Of a stretch of DNA of 37,388 bases, positions 24,680-33,851 are shown in pieces. Source of the stretch: Gammaproteobacteria bacterium (GTDB lineage Bacteria; Pseudomonadota; Gammaproteobacteria; Steroidobacterales; JABDKV01); assembly GCA_024638445.1 (NCBI GenBank), contig JAHEKH010000017.1, forward strand, positions 1-37,388, given 5' to 3'. The notes under the pieces were generated by a model that did no database searches, was not told the origin of the DNA, and was given only the letters and a program-made list of their open reading frames with translations. Made by a program: the position numbers and the translations under genes. Numbering within the stretch: position 1 is the first letter of the stretch; the number at the start of each line of letters is the position of its first letter.

Positions 24680-27600
24680 GGCACGGCCTCTGGCTCGCCC
24701 GGTTCGTCGGTCACGAACCAGGGCTTGCCTGCATGGTCGAGATACAGCCGCTGCATCTCTTCGAGTGTAAACGGTCGCGAACCCAGGCGCCCGAAAACGG
24801 CGACCTGTCCACCGGTCTCGTCGACTGCGCGATCGCGGTCGAGACCCTTGGACAGTGCGGTTGCCGGGCGCCGGGTGGGATAGGTGGCAATCAGCCGCGG
24901 TCGCGGCTCGGGGCTGAAACCATAAAAACGCGGCTGGGTGTCCGGAGCGGTCAGCTGCAGAACCTTGAGCCCGCCGGCGCCGTCGGCAAGGTAAGCGAAC
25001 AGCGAGGCGTTGGTCGAGCCGACGATCACGTCGCGTGCATCGGCGATCGCACCACCGGCATCGAACAACTCCACCTTGCCCAGCCGGGCCGGGCGGGTCG
25101 CGTCGACGATAGCCAGCCCCTGCCGACCGGCCGCCACATAGGCATAGGTGCGGGCAACGTAAACGCGCTGTGCATCCGCAAGCTCAACCAGGTTGTCAGC
25201 CACCCGGGTGGGACTCCGTGGATCGGTTACGTCAATCGTCCACAGCCCGTCGGCATCGGTGACAAACAGGTAGCGGAACTGCAGCGCGCTGGCGCGGCCG
25301 TCGTTGACCGGGATCCGCGCGGCCACCGTCGGCTGCAGCGGGGTGTCGAGATCCAGCACCACCATCGTGCCGGGCGTCATGGCGTAGACGAAGTGACCAC
25401 CGATCGTGAGATGCCGTACGCCATCCAGCACCCCGCCGGGGTTCCAGGTCAGCGCCCGCCGCAGGCGGTTGTTGCGCAGCTCGCCATCGGCCAGCGTATT
25501 GACGTCGGTCAGGATGAGGCCTTCTTCGGCATCCGCGATCAAAGCGTAGTTGTAGATCGGATGAAACGGCTGTTCCTGGTTGGTTTCGCGCATGAGTTCG
25601 CCGGCATTGCGATCGGGATGGATCGGCTGGTTGGTGGGCAATGCGACACAGGTCGCCGCGCGGCTGGCGATTTGCGTGTCGTGACCGGGCGGCCCGAACG
25701 GCGCGGTAATGATGCGCTGGCTGAAACCCTTGTTGGCGACGCTGGCCACGTCGTAGACCCGCATCCCGCGCCGGCCCTCGGCCACGTAGAGATACTCGCC
25801 ACGCAGCTGCAGGCAACCCGCCGGGCCGCCACGGTGACGATGGCCGGTATCCAGCACCCGGCCGCGCTGCTCGTGTTCGGCATACCAGTCCGGGTAGGCA
25901 TAGCGATGCAGGTAGCTGCCGATCACTGCCTGCGGTTCATCCCACTCGGTCACCTGCACCGACTCGACGCCCGAGTCGGTGCCGACCCAGGCGTTGAGCC
26001 CGACAAAGTTGACGAAGTTGGTACCCAGCAGCAGCAGCTGCGCCATGATCGCGTTGTTATCGTCATCGGCCGAAAGATGACAATCGGTGCAACGCTTGGT
26101 CTCTGTTTTGCGAACGGTGTGGGGGAAATGCGGGGCAAAAGCCTGGGAACTGAAACCGCTGGCGGCAACCGGTGGCTGCTGGATATAGATACGCTCCCGG
26201 TTGGCGTTGGTCGACGACAGCACCAGCGCCGACGACGAGCGAACCGGCGCGATACGGCCGCCGTTGATCGCGCCGCGACGGCCGAGCTGGAACATCTGGT
26301 CGCGGGCGACCTGCGGATTGTAGGTGGCGTAGTTGCGGGTGATTCCGCCCTCGTAGTGATGCCGCTCAGTCTTCCAGTTGGCCTCGATCGGCAGGTGACA
26401 GCCCGCACAGCTGGTCGTCCAGGACAGGTGACAGGTGTAGCACTCCATGCTGTCGTTGCCGTGCGCACGCTCCTCCGGCGCAACCTGCCCGCCCCACGCC
26501 TGGCTTTCGGAATCGCGGCTGACCAGCTTGGCCCGCGCCGCCTTGTCGTTATATTCGCGATGCCCCGCGGTCACGGTGTCTCTGACCAGGCTGACCTCCC
26601 ATTCTTTTTCCGGCTCGAGCACGGACCGCTGGATCAGCGTCCTGCCGCGCCACTCGAAGCGCTTGCGGCCATCGCGGTTGCGGAGCAGCGAGAGGTCGTT
26701 GCCGATCGGTGGCGCGGCCGGGCCGGAGGTCACGAGGGTCGGGTACGCGTCCGCCGTGCCGTGACAGTCGACGCAGTCGATTTCTATTGCGTTCGCCACC
26801 TCGCCGTAGAGATGGCCGTTGCCGTGGGTATCCTGCGCGAAGTGGCAGTCGACACAATGCATGCCGGCATCGAGGTGAGTCGACGACAGGTGCACGGCCT
26901 TGGCGAACTTGTCGGGATCGTCATCCGCCACCACCCGGTCCCCGGCGTCCAGCAGCCGGCCTGTCCTGTCACGCTTGAACACGGCGCGGAAGTTCCAGCC
27001 ATGGCCGTGATAGTCGGCAAACTGCGTGTCGCTCAACGCCGGGTTCAGCTCGGAAACGCCGGCGAGAAATTCCGGGTCCGACCACAGGCCACGCACCGCG
27101 GCGCCTTCCGGGTTGCGGTCGAGGATGGCGCGCATTGCTTCGGAGTCCGGGTAACGCTGTTCTGCCGGCCACATGTGCGGGGCATCCGACTCGTAGTCCC
27201 ACATCGTGTAACCCATGTAGGTGTTGAGAAAGATATTCGGCTGGTGCATGTGACACACGATGCACTGCGAGGTCGGGATGGCCGTGGTAAAGCTGTGCCG
27301 CAGCGGGTGACCCGCTTCGCCGGTCGGGATCGTCGGGTCGGACGTCTGGGTGTGACCACGATGACCAAACTCGGCGTAGGGGCCCGAATGTCGCGGGTCG
27401 CGGTCGTTGGCGTATACCACGTGACAGGAGCCGCAGCCGGACGTGCGGTAATCGCCAGGCTGGTCGTTGGTGCCGAGGAACCACGTCACCGGGTCGTTGA
27501 GCCGGGTCTTGTGAATATTCAGCAGCGGCACCGCGATACGCGCCCCGGTGCCGGGACCACGGTTCGACTGCCGCAGATCGGGCCGCCCCGGTTCCTCGAT

Positions 27601-28413
27601 ACGCTGCAGCTGGCCGCGGGCGTTGGGTAGCCCGGTTTCGGGAAAGAGATTGCCGATGTTGCGGCCACCCCGTTCGAACACCCGGAAGACATCGGCCGGC
27701 TTCGTGTTCTCCCAGGTCGGCAGCGGGAAAAACCGCTCGATGACGCCTCGTTCGGTCAGCCGCTCGCGTTCCGCCTCGTTCCAGCGCCCCTCGATGGCGG
27801 CGGCTTCGCCATCCGGGGTGTAGGCCTCGCCGAGCAGGTAGTTTTTGTAGGGCAGGATGCCGTTGTTGTAGGCGGCGCCACCCCAGAGCATTGCACCGGT
27901 GGACATCATGCTGCGCAGGGCGTTGTCGATGATCGGCTGGTGACAGGCGCCGCAGGCCGCGCTGGCCACGCGGTAGTCCGACGGATTGACGAAACGCACG
28001 AACTCGGGGCTCTCCCGGTTCAGCAGCGTGTAGCTGCGTTCGGGATTGGCCGAATGTGGGTAATGCCAGCTTTCCGGGTAACGCGGCAACACGTGGGCCT
28101 GCTCCATCGTCGACCGGTAGCTGTCGCTGCCCGGCGCAGCCGTGCTCCGGATGCCGGCATCGCCCCCGTGACAGTCGGTACAGCCGAGTACGACGTTGGC
28201 CGATTCGTGCATGGTCGCCGAATCGCTGGCGGTGTGGCAGCTGGTGCAACCGTGACTCTTCGCGTCGGCTTCCGCCTGGGTCTGCCTGGCGGGAGCCGGC
28301 GGCGCTTCCCGATAGACGACATCGCGGGGTTTTTCCTCTTCCGCTGCCCGCAGGCCGGTTGCGGCGAGGAGCAGCACGAATGCGGTCAACGATTTTTTTA
28401 GCGTCGTATTCAT
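24676..28413 (-). CDS. Decahaem cytochrome c fused to an LVIVD beta-propeller
   Basis: This is a 1245-residue exported multihaem cytochrome. The signal peptide ends LRA (residue 23). Ten CXXCH sites lie at about 56, 78, 154, 327, 384, 520, 547, 658, 669 and 775, spread over a long first part with extra His residues that could be distal ligands. The last 400 residues carry about six LVIVD-type repeats, for example EGRRGMRVYDVASV, DAEEGLILTDVNTL, PGTMVVLDLDTPLQP, DADGLWTIDVTDPRSP and GRQGLAIVDATRPARL, predicting a beta-propeller. ATG 28413 shares one base with the preceding stop (TGATG). The neighbouring barrel gene suggests it works in or across the outer membrane, but no lipobox is present. 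Electron transfer is secure; the partner or substrate is not. It is far larger than MtrA/MtrC-type decahaem proteins and was not matched to a named family. Confidence 0.88.
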   Translation of the reverse strand: MNTTLKKSLTAFVLLLAATGLRAAEEEKPRDVVYREAPPAPARQTQAEADAKSHGCTSCHTASDSATMHESANVVLGCTDCHGGDAGIRSTAAPGSDSYRSTMEQAHVLPRYPESWHYPHSANPERSYTLLNRESPEFVRFVNPSDYRVASAACGACHQPIIDNALRSMMSTGAMLWGGAAYNNGILPYKNYLLGEAYTPDGEAAAIEGRWNEAERERLTERGVIERFFPLPTWENTKPADVFRVFERGGRNIGNLFPETGLPNARGQLQRIEEPGRPDLRQSNRGPGTGARIAVPLLNIHKTRLNDPVTWFLGTNDQPGDYRTSGCGSCHVVYANDRDPRHSGPYAEFGHRGHTQTSDPTIPTGEAGHPLRHSFTTAIPTSQCIVCHMHQPNIFLNTYMGYTMWDYESDAPHMWPAEQRYPDSEAMRAILDRNPEGAAVRGLWSDPEFLAGVSELNPALSDTQFADYHGHGWNFRAVFKRDRTGRLLDAGDRVVADDDPDKFAKAVHLSSTHLDAGMHCVDCHFAQDTHGNGHLYGEVANAIEIDCVDCHGTADAYPTLVTSGPAAPPIGNDLSLLRNRDGRKRFEWRGRTLIQRSVLEPEKEWEVSLVRDTVTAGHREYNDKAARAKLVSRDSESQAWGGQVAPEERAHGNDSMECYTCHLSWTTSCAGCHLPIEANWKTERHHYEGGITRNYATYNPQVARDQMFQLGRRGAINGGRIAPVRSSSALVLSSTNANRERIYIQQPPVAASGFSSQAFAPHFPHTVRKTETKRCTDCHLSADDDNNAIMAQLLLLGTNFVNFVGLNAWVGTDSGVESVQVTEWDEPQAVIGSYLHRYAYPDWYAEHEQRGRVLDTGHRHRGGPAGCLQLRGEYLYVAEGRRGMRVYDVASVANKGFSQRIITAPFGPPGHDTQIASRAATCVALPTNQPIHPDRNAGELMRETNQEQPFHPIYNYALIADAEEGLILTDVNTLADGELRNNRLRRALTWNPGGVLDGVRHLTIGGHFVYAMTPGTMVVLDLDTPLQPTVAARIPVNDGRASALQFRYLFVTDADGLWTIDVTDPRSPTRVADNLVELADAQRVYVARTYAYVAAGRQGLAIVDATRPARLGKVELFDAGGAIADARDVIVGSTNASLFAYLADGAGGLKVLQLTAPDTQPRFYGFSPEPRPRLIATYPTRRPATALSKGLDRDRAVDETGGQVAVFGRLGSRPFTLEEMQRLYLDHAGKPWFVTDEPGEPEAVP

Positions 28414-30206
28414 CAATAGGTGAACAGGAAATTACCCAGGATCGAATAGGGTGTTTCGTCGCCGAACAGGTCTTTAAAGCCCTGGCCCGGTATGAGCGCC
28501 GCCGCCGACAGGCGAAGCACGATGTTCTGGGTCGCAAACGGCCGGTAGATCAGGGCGACGGAGAGATCCTGGCCGATGCTGCGATCGACGGACGCCTGGT
28601 TTCGCGCGACTTCCACGACGGCGGTGTCGTCGAACCACAGCTGGTTGGCGTTGAACGACACCCGCAGCTTCGGGGTGAGATCGAGATCGCCACCGATGCC
28701 GATGAGCACCGTGCCGGGATTGGTGAAATTGGACTGGCCGAACTCTTTCGAGGAGCGCAGCGAGTTCAGCACGCCGTTGCGATTCGACAGCGACACCCGG
28801 CCGCCACCGATCAACGGCACCGGCTGGCGGATATAAAAGCTGGTATCGGCTCCGGCAAAGACCGGGTTTTCGAAAATGGCGTCGAAACCCCCGGAGCGGT
28901 CGTCGAACGGATCGTCGTCGCCGCTGGCGTAGAGCAATGAGCCACGCAAACGGATCCAGTCGAAATCCACCGACCCCTCGGCCGCCAGGAACCAGGCGCG
29001 GATATCGGACGCGTTATCGACGAAAGTGCCCAGCGATTCCTCGCCGAAGGCGTAGTAAGCCGAAGTGGTGAGATTGAATCGCCCGAAATGACCGTCGCCG
29101 TTGTAGCCGAGGTAGGTGACGTCATAGTTTCGGGTGCGCTCCAGACCGAGCGAGGCCGGCCGCTGGATGAAGCCGTTGTCCTCGAAGAAGATATCGCCCT
29201 GCTCCCGGTTGCGGTTGTAGATGACGGTTGCCTGAGAAAAGAACCCCAGCGCCGGGAAATCCTGCCAGTAGAGGTTGGCAAGAAAAATGTCGTCGTCACG
29301 CAGGCTGTCGGCAAAGCTGCGCTCGGTAATGTCGTTGAGTCCGCTGTTGGCATCCTTCTCGAGACGGCGGAACCAGGCAAGATTGTACTGAAACACGTTG
29401 TTGCGACGCGTGCCGAACAGCCGCAGCCCGAACTGGTTATCCTGGAACAGGAAGCCGCGGAAGTCGGTGGAGAAAGGCTGGATACCGAAACGTATCGAAT
29501 CAAAATCGTAGCGCGGCGACACGTTGCGCAGGTGCTTGTCGATAAAAGCCTCCTGCACGGCGACAAAGCCCTCACGACGTGTCGTGCCGGAACGAGGGTC
29601 GGCCTTCAGCACGCCGCGTTCGTCGACGCCGACCGCGCTGTAGTTGAAAACCGGGGTGAAGCGAAACTCGTAGTCGGGCGGCTTGAACACCGTGTCGCCC
29701 TGGTACAGCACCATTTCGACCACGAGATTCTGGTTGAACACGAACTGTTCGCCGCGGCCGATCAGGTCGATGCTGCCGGGGCGATCGGTGGTCTGGCTGC
29801 CGACCGGAGTCGGAAAGCGGCGCGGCTCGAGCACCGAGTCGGCGATCACCGACAGGTTGAAGAACCAGTCTTCACCAAACACCGGCCGGTCACCCTTGAG
29901 CGGGTTGTTGGCGCTGTAGGGATCGATCAGCCGCTCCGGGTAGCCGAGCGTCGAGACGATCCGCCAGCGGTCGGGCACCGGCACGAAGTCGGCCAGCTCG
30001 TCCGGCTCGGCGGGCGCGACTGCGGTTGGATCGCAGGGGCTGCGATAACGCAGCACCGGCACGCCGGGACGGCGCCGTGGCGCCTCCACCGGCACCGGGC
30101 ACGGGTTGTCCGCTACCGGGGCGGTCGATGCCTCTTCCGCCGCCACCGGCAGCGCCAGCAGCAGTGCGGAAATGAGGCTATTTATCCGCACAGACATTCT
30201 GCTCAT
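28413..30206 (-). CDS. Outer-membrane beta-barrel protein, candidate porin of the electron conduit
   Basis: The product is a 597-residue exported protein with a signal peptide ending VAA (about residue 23) and a Pro-rich segment (about 30-70) with two Cys. The rest consists of alternating amphipathic strands with aromatic girdles, for example FFNLSVIADSV, YEFRFTPVFNYSAVGV, FGLRLFGTRRNNVFQYNLAWF and GHFGRFNLTTSAYYAFGEE, and ends in LGNFLFTY with a terminal aromatic, as recognised by the Bam machinery. This predicts a large barrel. Its position directly before two multihaem cytochromes recalls porin-cytochrome conduits such as MtrB, but no MtrB-type CXXC motif was recognised. ATG 30206 overlaps the previous gene by 29 nt; ATG 30197 is an alternative. 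Barrel identity is firm; a conduit role is inferred. Confidence 0.82.
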   Translation of the reverse strand: MSRMSVRINSLISALLLALPVAAEEASTAPVADNPCPVPVEAPRRRPGVPVLRYRSPCDPTAVAPAEPDELADFVPVPDRWRIVSTLGYPERLIDPYSANNPLKGDRPVFGEDWFFNLSVIADSVLEPRRFPTPVGSQTTDRPGSIDLIGRGEQFVFNQNLVVEMVLYQGDTVFKPPDYEFRFTPVFNYSAVGVDERGVLKADPRSGTTRREGFVAVQEAFIDKHLRNVSPRYDFDSIRFGIQPFSTDFRGFLFQDNQFGLRLFGTRRNNVFQYNLAWFRRLEKDANSGLNDITERSFADSLRDDDIFLANLYWQDFPALGFFSQATVIYNRNREQGDIFFEDNGFIQRPASLGLERTRNYDVTYLGYNGDGHFGRFNLTTSAYYAFGEESLGTFVDNASDIRAWFLAAEGSVDFDWIRLRGSLLYASGDDDPFDDRSGGFDAIFENPVFAGADTSFYIRQPVPLIGGGRVSLSNRNGVLNSLRSSKEFGQSNFTNPGTVLIGIGGDLDLTPKLRVSFNANQLWFDDTAVVEVARNQASVDRSIGQDLSVALIYRPFATQNIVLRLSAAALIPGQGFKDLFGDETPYSILGNFLFTY

Positions 30207-32199
30207 CGCTGTCGATGTAGGGGGTTTGCGGGCAGTTGATGTAGCGCAGCCGGGTTCCCATCGCCGTCAGCGTATCGGCGCGCCGCGCCGCCGGCGCATT
30301 GCCTATCGTACCGAGCGCCTGGCCGGCTTCGTGCAGACCGAGAAAGGCCACCAGGTCGTCCTGGTCGACACCGTCGCCCGACACCCCGATGCCGCCTACG
30401 AGTTCGTCGCCGCGATAGACCGGAACGCTGCCCGGAAAAATCTGGATGCCGTTGGCCAGCGCAACCAATGCACCGCTGGTGCCGAAAGCATTCGTCTCGT
30501 CCAGGCCGATAACGCCGGAGCAGTTTGTTCCAACGTCGGGCAACAGACCGGCGACAAAACCGACATGGTTGACCAGCGCATTGTAAACGATGTCGAGCTG
30601 CAGCCCGACCGAGAACGAGCTCCATTCGCCGCGCGGCTTGCTGAACGGGCCATGCGGCGCATTATCGATCCCGTCCGGGAAAAACGGCCGTGACAGGTTG
30701 CCGCCGGCGCGGTCGGAAAAAGCGATTGCGCCATCGGTGAGCGCCGCCGGCATCGCCAGGAAGTCCTGCGCCGCGGTGACGTAATCGCCCGGCGCCGACA
30801 AACGCAGCACGGCCAGTCCGCCATCGAGATAGACAGCTGCCGGCAGCCCGGCGAGCGTGGCGGCCGCCGTGGGAGACGAAAAGAACGCCGCGGTGCGTGC
30901 TTTTTGCAGCGAAACGTCGATACCGAACACGGGTGCGTCGCGACTGCGGGCAATGGCGAGGATAGCGCCGGACGAATCGACAATCGAAACGCTGACACGC
31001 GCAGGCGTTCCCAGCGGGCGGCGAATCTGTGCCCGCGAACGCTGTGCCACGGCCAGCGCACTGCGCATCAGCTCCCGGACCTCAGTTTCAGTCATCGCAT
31101 CGGCGCCGTCGGTGCCGGCCATCGGCCGGAAACGCTCTACACCGCTGTCGTCGACCAGCACGAAAGCATCGAGACCGGGATAATCCAGCGTATCGGGCCG
31201 CACCCCCGATTCCGGCTGACCAAATGCCAGTCCGCCGGTTACCGCGATACCGTCGTGGTAGCCGCTCACGGCAACCAGGCTGCCGGCGACACCGTCGATA
31301 CCAGCAAAGGCCGGCGCCGTTGCCGGATCGGTCGCCAGGTCATCGTAACGGGCGTCACTGAAACGCAGCGTTTTGCCTTCCACGGTAATGCGCTCTGCGC
31401 GGCGGTCCTCCGGCGCCTCGAAACCGCCGGTCGCGGCCAGCGCGATGAGTTCGTCGAGATCACTGTCGACATCGCCGGTTGGATTCTTGTCCAGCCCGTA
31501 AAGCCCGTCGGCCATGACCCCGACGCCTCCCACCGGCGTACCGGCAACATACAGCGGCAGGCCACCGGGATCGGCCGACAGGCCCAGCGGCGAACGATGG
31601 GGTCCGGCTGCAGCGCTGCCGCCAAACCGGGCACTGAGATCGGAACACGGCAGCTGACTGAACTGCACCCCGAAAAGAGGTCCCGCCGGCTGCAGGAATT
31701 CACCCGGGTTGAAATGTTCCTGGACGATCTGCGAAGCGGTGCGGGTGGTGAAGGCGTTGCCCTCGCTGGACAGGTAGGCGCCGGTAATCGCCTTGGCAAT
31801 GGCCGCCATCGTGTCCGGAATGATGGTGATGTCCTCCAGTCCGCCGGACACCGCGTTACCGGGCGGCGTCGAGCTGATCGTGACCGACTCGTCTGCACCG
31901 TTCATGCGAAACACCGCCAGCACGTTGCCGACGCGATCGACTACCGCGACGGTGGCAGCGGCATTACGCGCCTGCGCCTCCGCAACGGCCTGGGCAATAA
32001 CCTGCTGCACGTTGGCCGCCGAAAGCTTCGTTGCCGGGCCGGCACACGAACCGCTGCAGCCGGGATCGGCCGGCGGCGGCCCGCCACCGGCAACCGTCGG
32101 TGCAGGACCGGGGCCCGAACTGCCGCAGCCCGCCAACAGCAGGAGCAGCGCGGCAAACCCCGTCCGCGTAATGCCAGTCCGGTTCAGCGGTGCGGCCAC
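30178..32199 (-). CDS. Lipoprotein with two GlcG/HbpS-like (DUF336) domains
   Basis: This is a 673-residue lipoprotein with a lipobox LLLAGC at about residues 20-25. After a Gly- and Pro-rich spacer come two large GlcG/HbpS (DUF336) units. The first (about 55-300) shows LSAANVQQVIAQAVAEAQARNAAATVAVVDRVGN and later GLPLYVAGTPVGGVGVMADG. The second (about 355-650) shows MRSALAVAQRSRAQIRRPLG, SVSIVDSSGAILAIARSRDAP and VYRGDELVGGIGVSGDGVDQDD. HbpS-type proteins bind haem and sense redox state, so haem handling or redox sensing for the surrounding cytochromes is plausible. Start GTG 32199 is preferred to TTG 32232 because a purine-rich GGGGCGGGGCA precedes it and the signal is then lipoprotein-sized. 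It overlaps the FHA-cytochrome gene by 16 nt. Confidence 0.83.
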   Translation of the reverse strand: MAAPLNRTGITRTGFAALLLLLAGCGSSGPGPAPTVAGGGPPPADPGCSGSCAGPATKLSAANVQQVIAQAVAEAQARNAAATVAVVDRVGNVLAVFRMNGADESVTISSTPPGNAVSGGLEDITIIPDTMAAIAKAITGAYLSSEGNAFTTRTASQIVQEHFNPGEFLQPAGPLFGVQFSQLPCSDLSARFGGSAAAGPHRSPLGLSADPGGLPLYVAGTPVGGVGVMADGLYGLDKNPTGDVDSDLDELIALAATGGFEAPEDRRAERITVEGKTLRFSDARYDDLATDPATAPAFAGIDGVAGSLVAVSGYHDGIAVTGGLAFGQPESGVRPDTLDYPGLDAFVLVDDSGVERFRPMAGTDGADAMTETEVRELMRSALAVAQRSRAQIRRPLGTPARVSVSIVDSSGAILAIARSRDAPVFGIDVSLQKARTAAFFSSPTAAATLAGLPAAVYLDGGLAVLRLSAPGDYVTAAQDFLAMPAALTDGAIAFSDRAGGNLSRPFFPDGIDNAPHGPFSKPRGEWSSFSVGLQLDIVYNALVNHVGFVAGLLPDVGTNCSGVIGLDETNAFGTSGALVALANGIQIFPGSVPVYRGDELVGGIGVSGDGVDQDDLVAFLGLHEAGQALGTIGNAPAARRADTLTAMGTRLRYINCPQTPYIDSDEQNVCADK

Positions 32200-33845
32200 T
32201 GCCCCGCCCCATCGCTGTGAAAACCATGACAATCCACGCAGGCCGTAGCGATCTTCCGCGTCGACTCCGGTCCGCCATGACAGTCCACGCAGGTGTCGAT
32301 ATCCGGTATCAACACGTCTGCGCTGGATTCACTCGTCGCGGCTGCATGGCACGCCACGCATTCCACGGCCTCGTGCGCGGCATGATCGAAGCGGCTGCGC
32401 GGCAGCCAGCGCTGCGTGAGCCGCACCGGCGAAACGGCGCTGCCCGGCCAGCCGGCCGTCGTAACCACCTCGTGACAGCTGGCGCAGGCCCGGCGCTGGA
32501 TGAGTTCATCGCCCGCCTCCATGGCGCGGACGCCTGCGGCCCGCTCGAGCTGTCTCCGGGTACCGCGATCGACGACCCGTCCAGGGCGACGCAGCACTGC
32601 CGGATCGATACCCAGCGTGGCGACATCCTCGAAACCGTTCAGGTAACGCCAGGCGTAATACTCCTCCAGGTCTTTCAGTACCTCACCGGTCTGCGCATGG
32701 GGTGCCTGGCGCTGCGGATCGGCCGGCTCGAAATCGAGCCGGTGACAGCCCTGGCAGTCCCGCGTCATTTCTACCGCCCGCATGATTGCGCCACCACCCT
32801 GCGGCAGGTGGCAATCGGCGCAGGCCAGGACAACTTCGCCATCAGCGCCCTTGATCCCTTCCGGCGCCAGGTGTTTGGCGTGCGGAAAGTCGAGGCCCGA
32901 TTGCTCGACCGGATCGTCTTCCGCCAGCGAATAGGAAACGGCTGCCCAGGCATTGGCCGCATCGCCGATCATCGTCAGCATGCTGATGCGAAAGCCGGGA
33001 TGCCCCGCGGGATAGCCGCTGACATCGAGCAGGCCGGTCCGGTCGTGGGTCGCCTGGAGATTGCGGTGGCAATCGGTGCACACGATGGCATCGCGCCGTA
33101 CCAGCGCGGGCGGTTCATTGTGTTCCTGGTGGCAGGCGCCGCAGCGGCGTTGCGACAGCGCATCGAGCCCGGCCGATCCGGCCTCTGCATGCAGGTGCAC
33201 GTCGTCGTGACAGGCCATGCACTTGCGGTCCGGCGTGCGGCGAAACGGCGTATGGCAGGCTCCGCAATCGTCGGCAATCGGCCGGTGCGCCGGGTGCAGC
33301 GCGCCGGCCTGCCACAGCCCATCATCGGGCAGGGGTGTCTGCCGCAGGATTCGCGCCGCATTGTCGCTGAACAAAACGGCGGCGGGCAGCAGGAGGCCGG
33401 CAAGCAGCACGATGGCAACCCCCAGCCATGCCCAGCTGCGCGATTGCAGGCGGGTCTCGCTGAGTCGCGTGCGATAGTCCGGCGACTTGGACGTCGCACT
33501 CACGTCGGGCGCGAGTTCGAAAGTCAGCGCAAAATCAAAACCGGGTGGCGGCTCGATTACCGTCAGCAGGTTATCGCCCATCCGGATGGTGTCGCCGGTC
33601 TTCAGGACGACGCTACGCGTAATCGTGCCGTTGAGCAGCACGCCGGTCAGCGTAAGCGCGCGCAGCACGATGTTGCCCTCGCGCCCGGCAATCGTTGCAT
33701 GCTCCAGCGCGGTGCGGGGATCGCGGAGGTGAATAGTCTGGTCGGTACCGCGACCCAGCGTCAGGGTTTCGGTGTCGAAAACCTTGTCACGCTGCTCCGT
33801 GGCGCCTTCGGCGGTTCGGGTGAGAAACCTGACGAGCGCGCGCAT
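32184..33845 (-). CDS. FHA domain, membrane helix and decahaem cytochrome c fusion
   Basis: This is a 553-residue inner-membrane protein with unusual architecture. Residues about 5-100 form an FHA domain (LTLGRGTDQTIHLRDPRTALEHATI, then VLLNGTI), the fold that reads phosphothreonine in the cytoplasm. Gly31-Arg32 and Asn72 are kept, but the usual Ser of the S-x-x-H motif is Ala46. One membrane helix spans about 138-159 with Arg-rich residues before it, placing the C-terminus in the periplasm. Ten CXXCH sites follow at residues 194, 209, 235, 256, 342, 364, 454, 496, 519 and 536. It could take electrons from the cytochrome b and pass them outward, with the FHA domain docking a cytoplasmic partner. 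ATG 33845 lies 6 nt after the cytochrome b stop. Domain calls are firm; the role is inferred. Confidence 0.88.
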   Translation of the reverse strand: MRALVRFLTRTAEGATEQRDKVFDTETLTLGRGTDQTIHLRDPRTALEHATIAGREGNIVLRALTLTGVLLNGTITRSVVLKTGDTIRMGDNLLTVIEPPPGFDFALTFELAPDVSATSKSPDYRTRLSETRLQSRSWAWLGVAIVLLAGLLLPAAVLFSDNAARILRQTPLPDDGLWQAGALHPAHRPIADDCGACHTPFRRTPDRKCMACHDDVHLHAEAGSAGLDALSQRRCGACHQEHNEPPALVRRDAIVCTDCHRNLQATHDRTGLLDVSGYPAGHPGFRISMLTMIGDAANAWAAVSYSLAEDDPVEQSGLDFPHAKHLAPEGIKGADGEVVLACADCHLPQGGGAIMRAVEMTRDCQGCHRLDFEPADPQRQAPHAQTGEVLKDLEEYYAWRYLNGFEDVATLGIDPAVLRRPGRVVDRGTRRQLERAAGVRAMEAGDELIQRRACASCHEVVTTAGWPGSAVSPVRLTQRWLPRSRFDHAAHEAVECVACHAAATSESSADVLIPDIDTCVDCHGGPESTRKIATACVDCHGFHSDGAGQWPHR

Positions 33846-33851
33846 CGTCGC

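Noticed and set aside
24733-27630. Open plus-strand frame of 965 codons opposite the decahaem gene
   Set aside because: It is exactly antisense to a gene with ten haem motifs, signal peptide and propeller repeats. The translation has no domain, is Arg/Gly/Val-rich and is typical of GC-rich antisense shadows.
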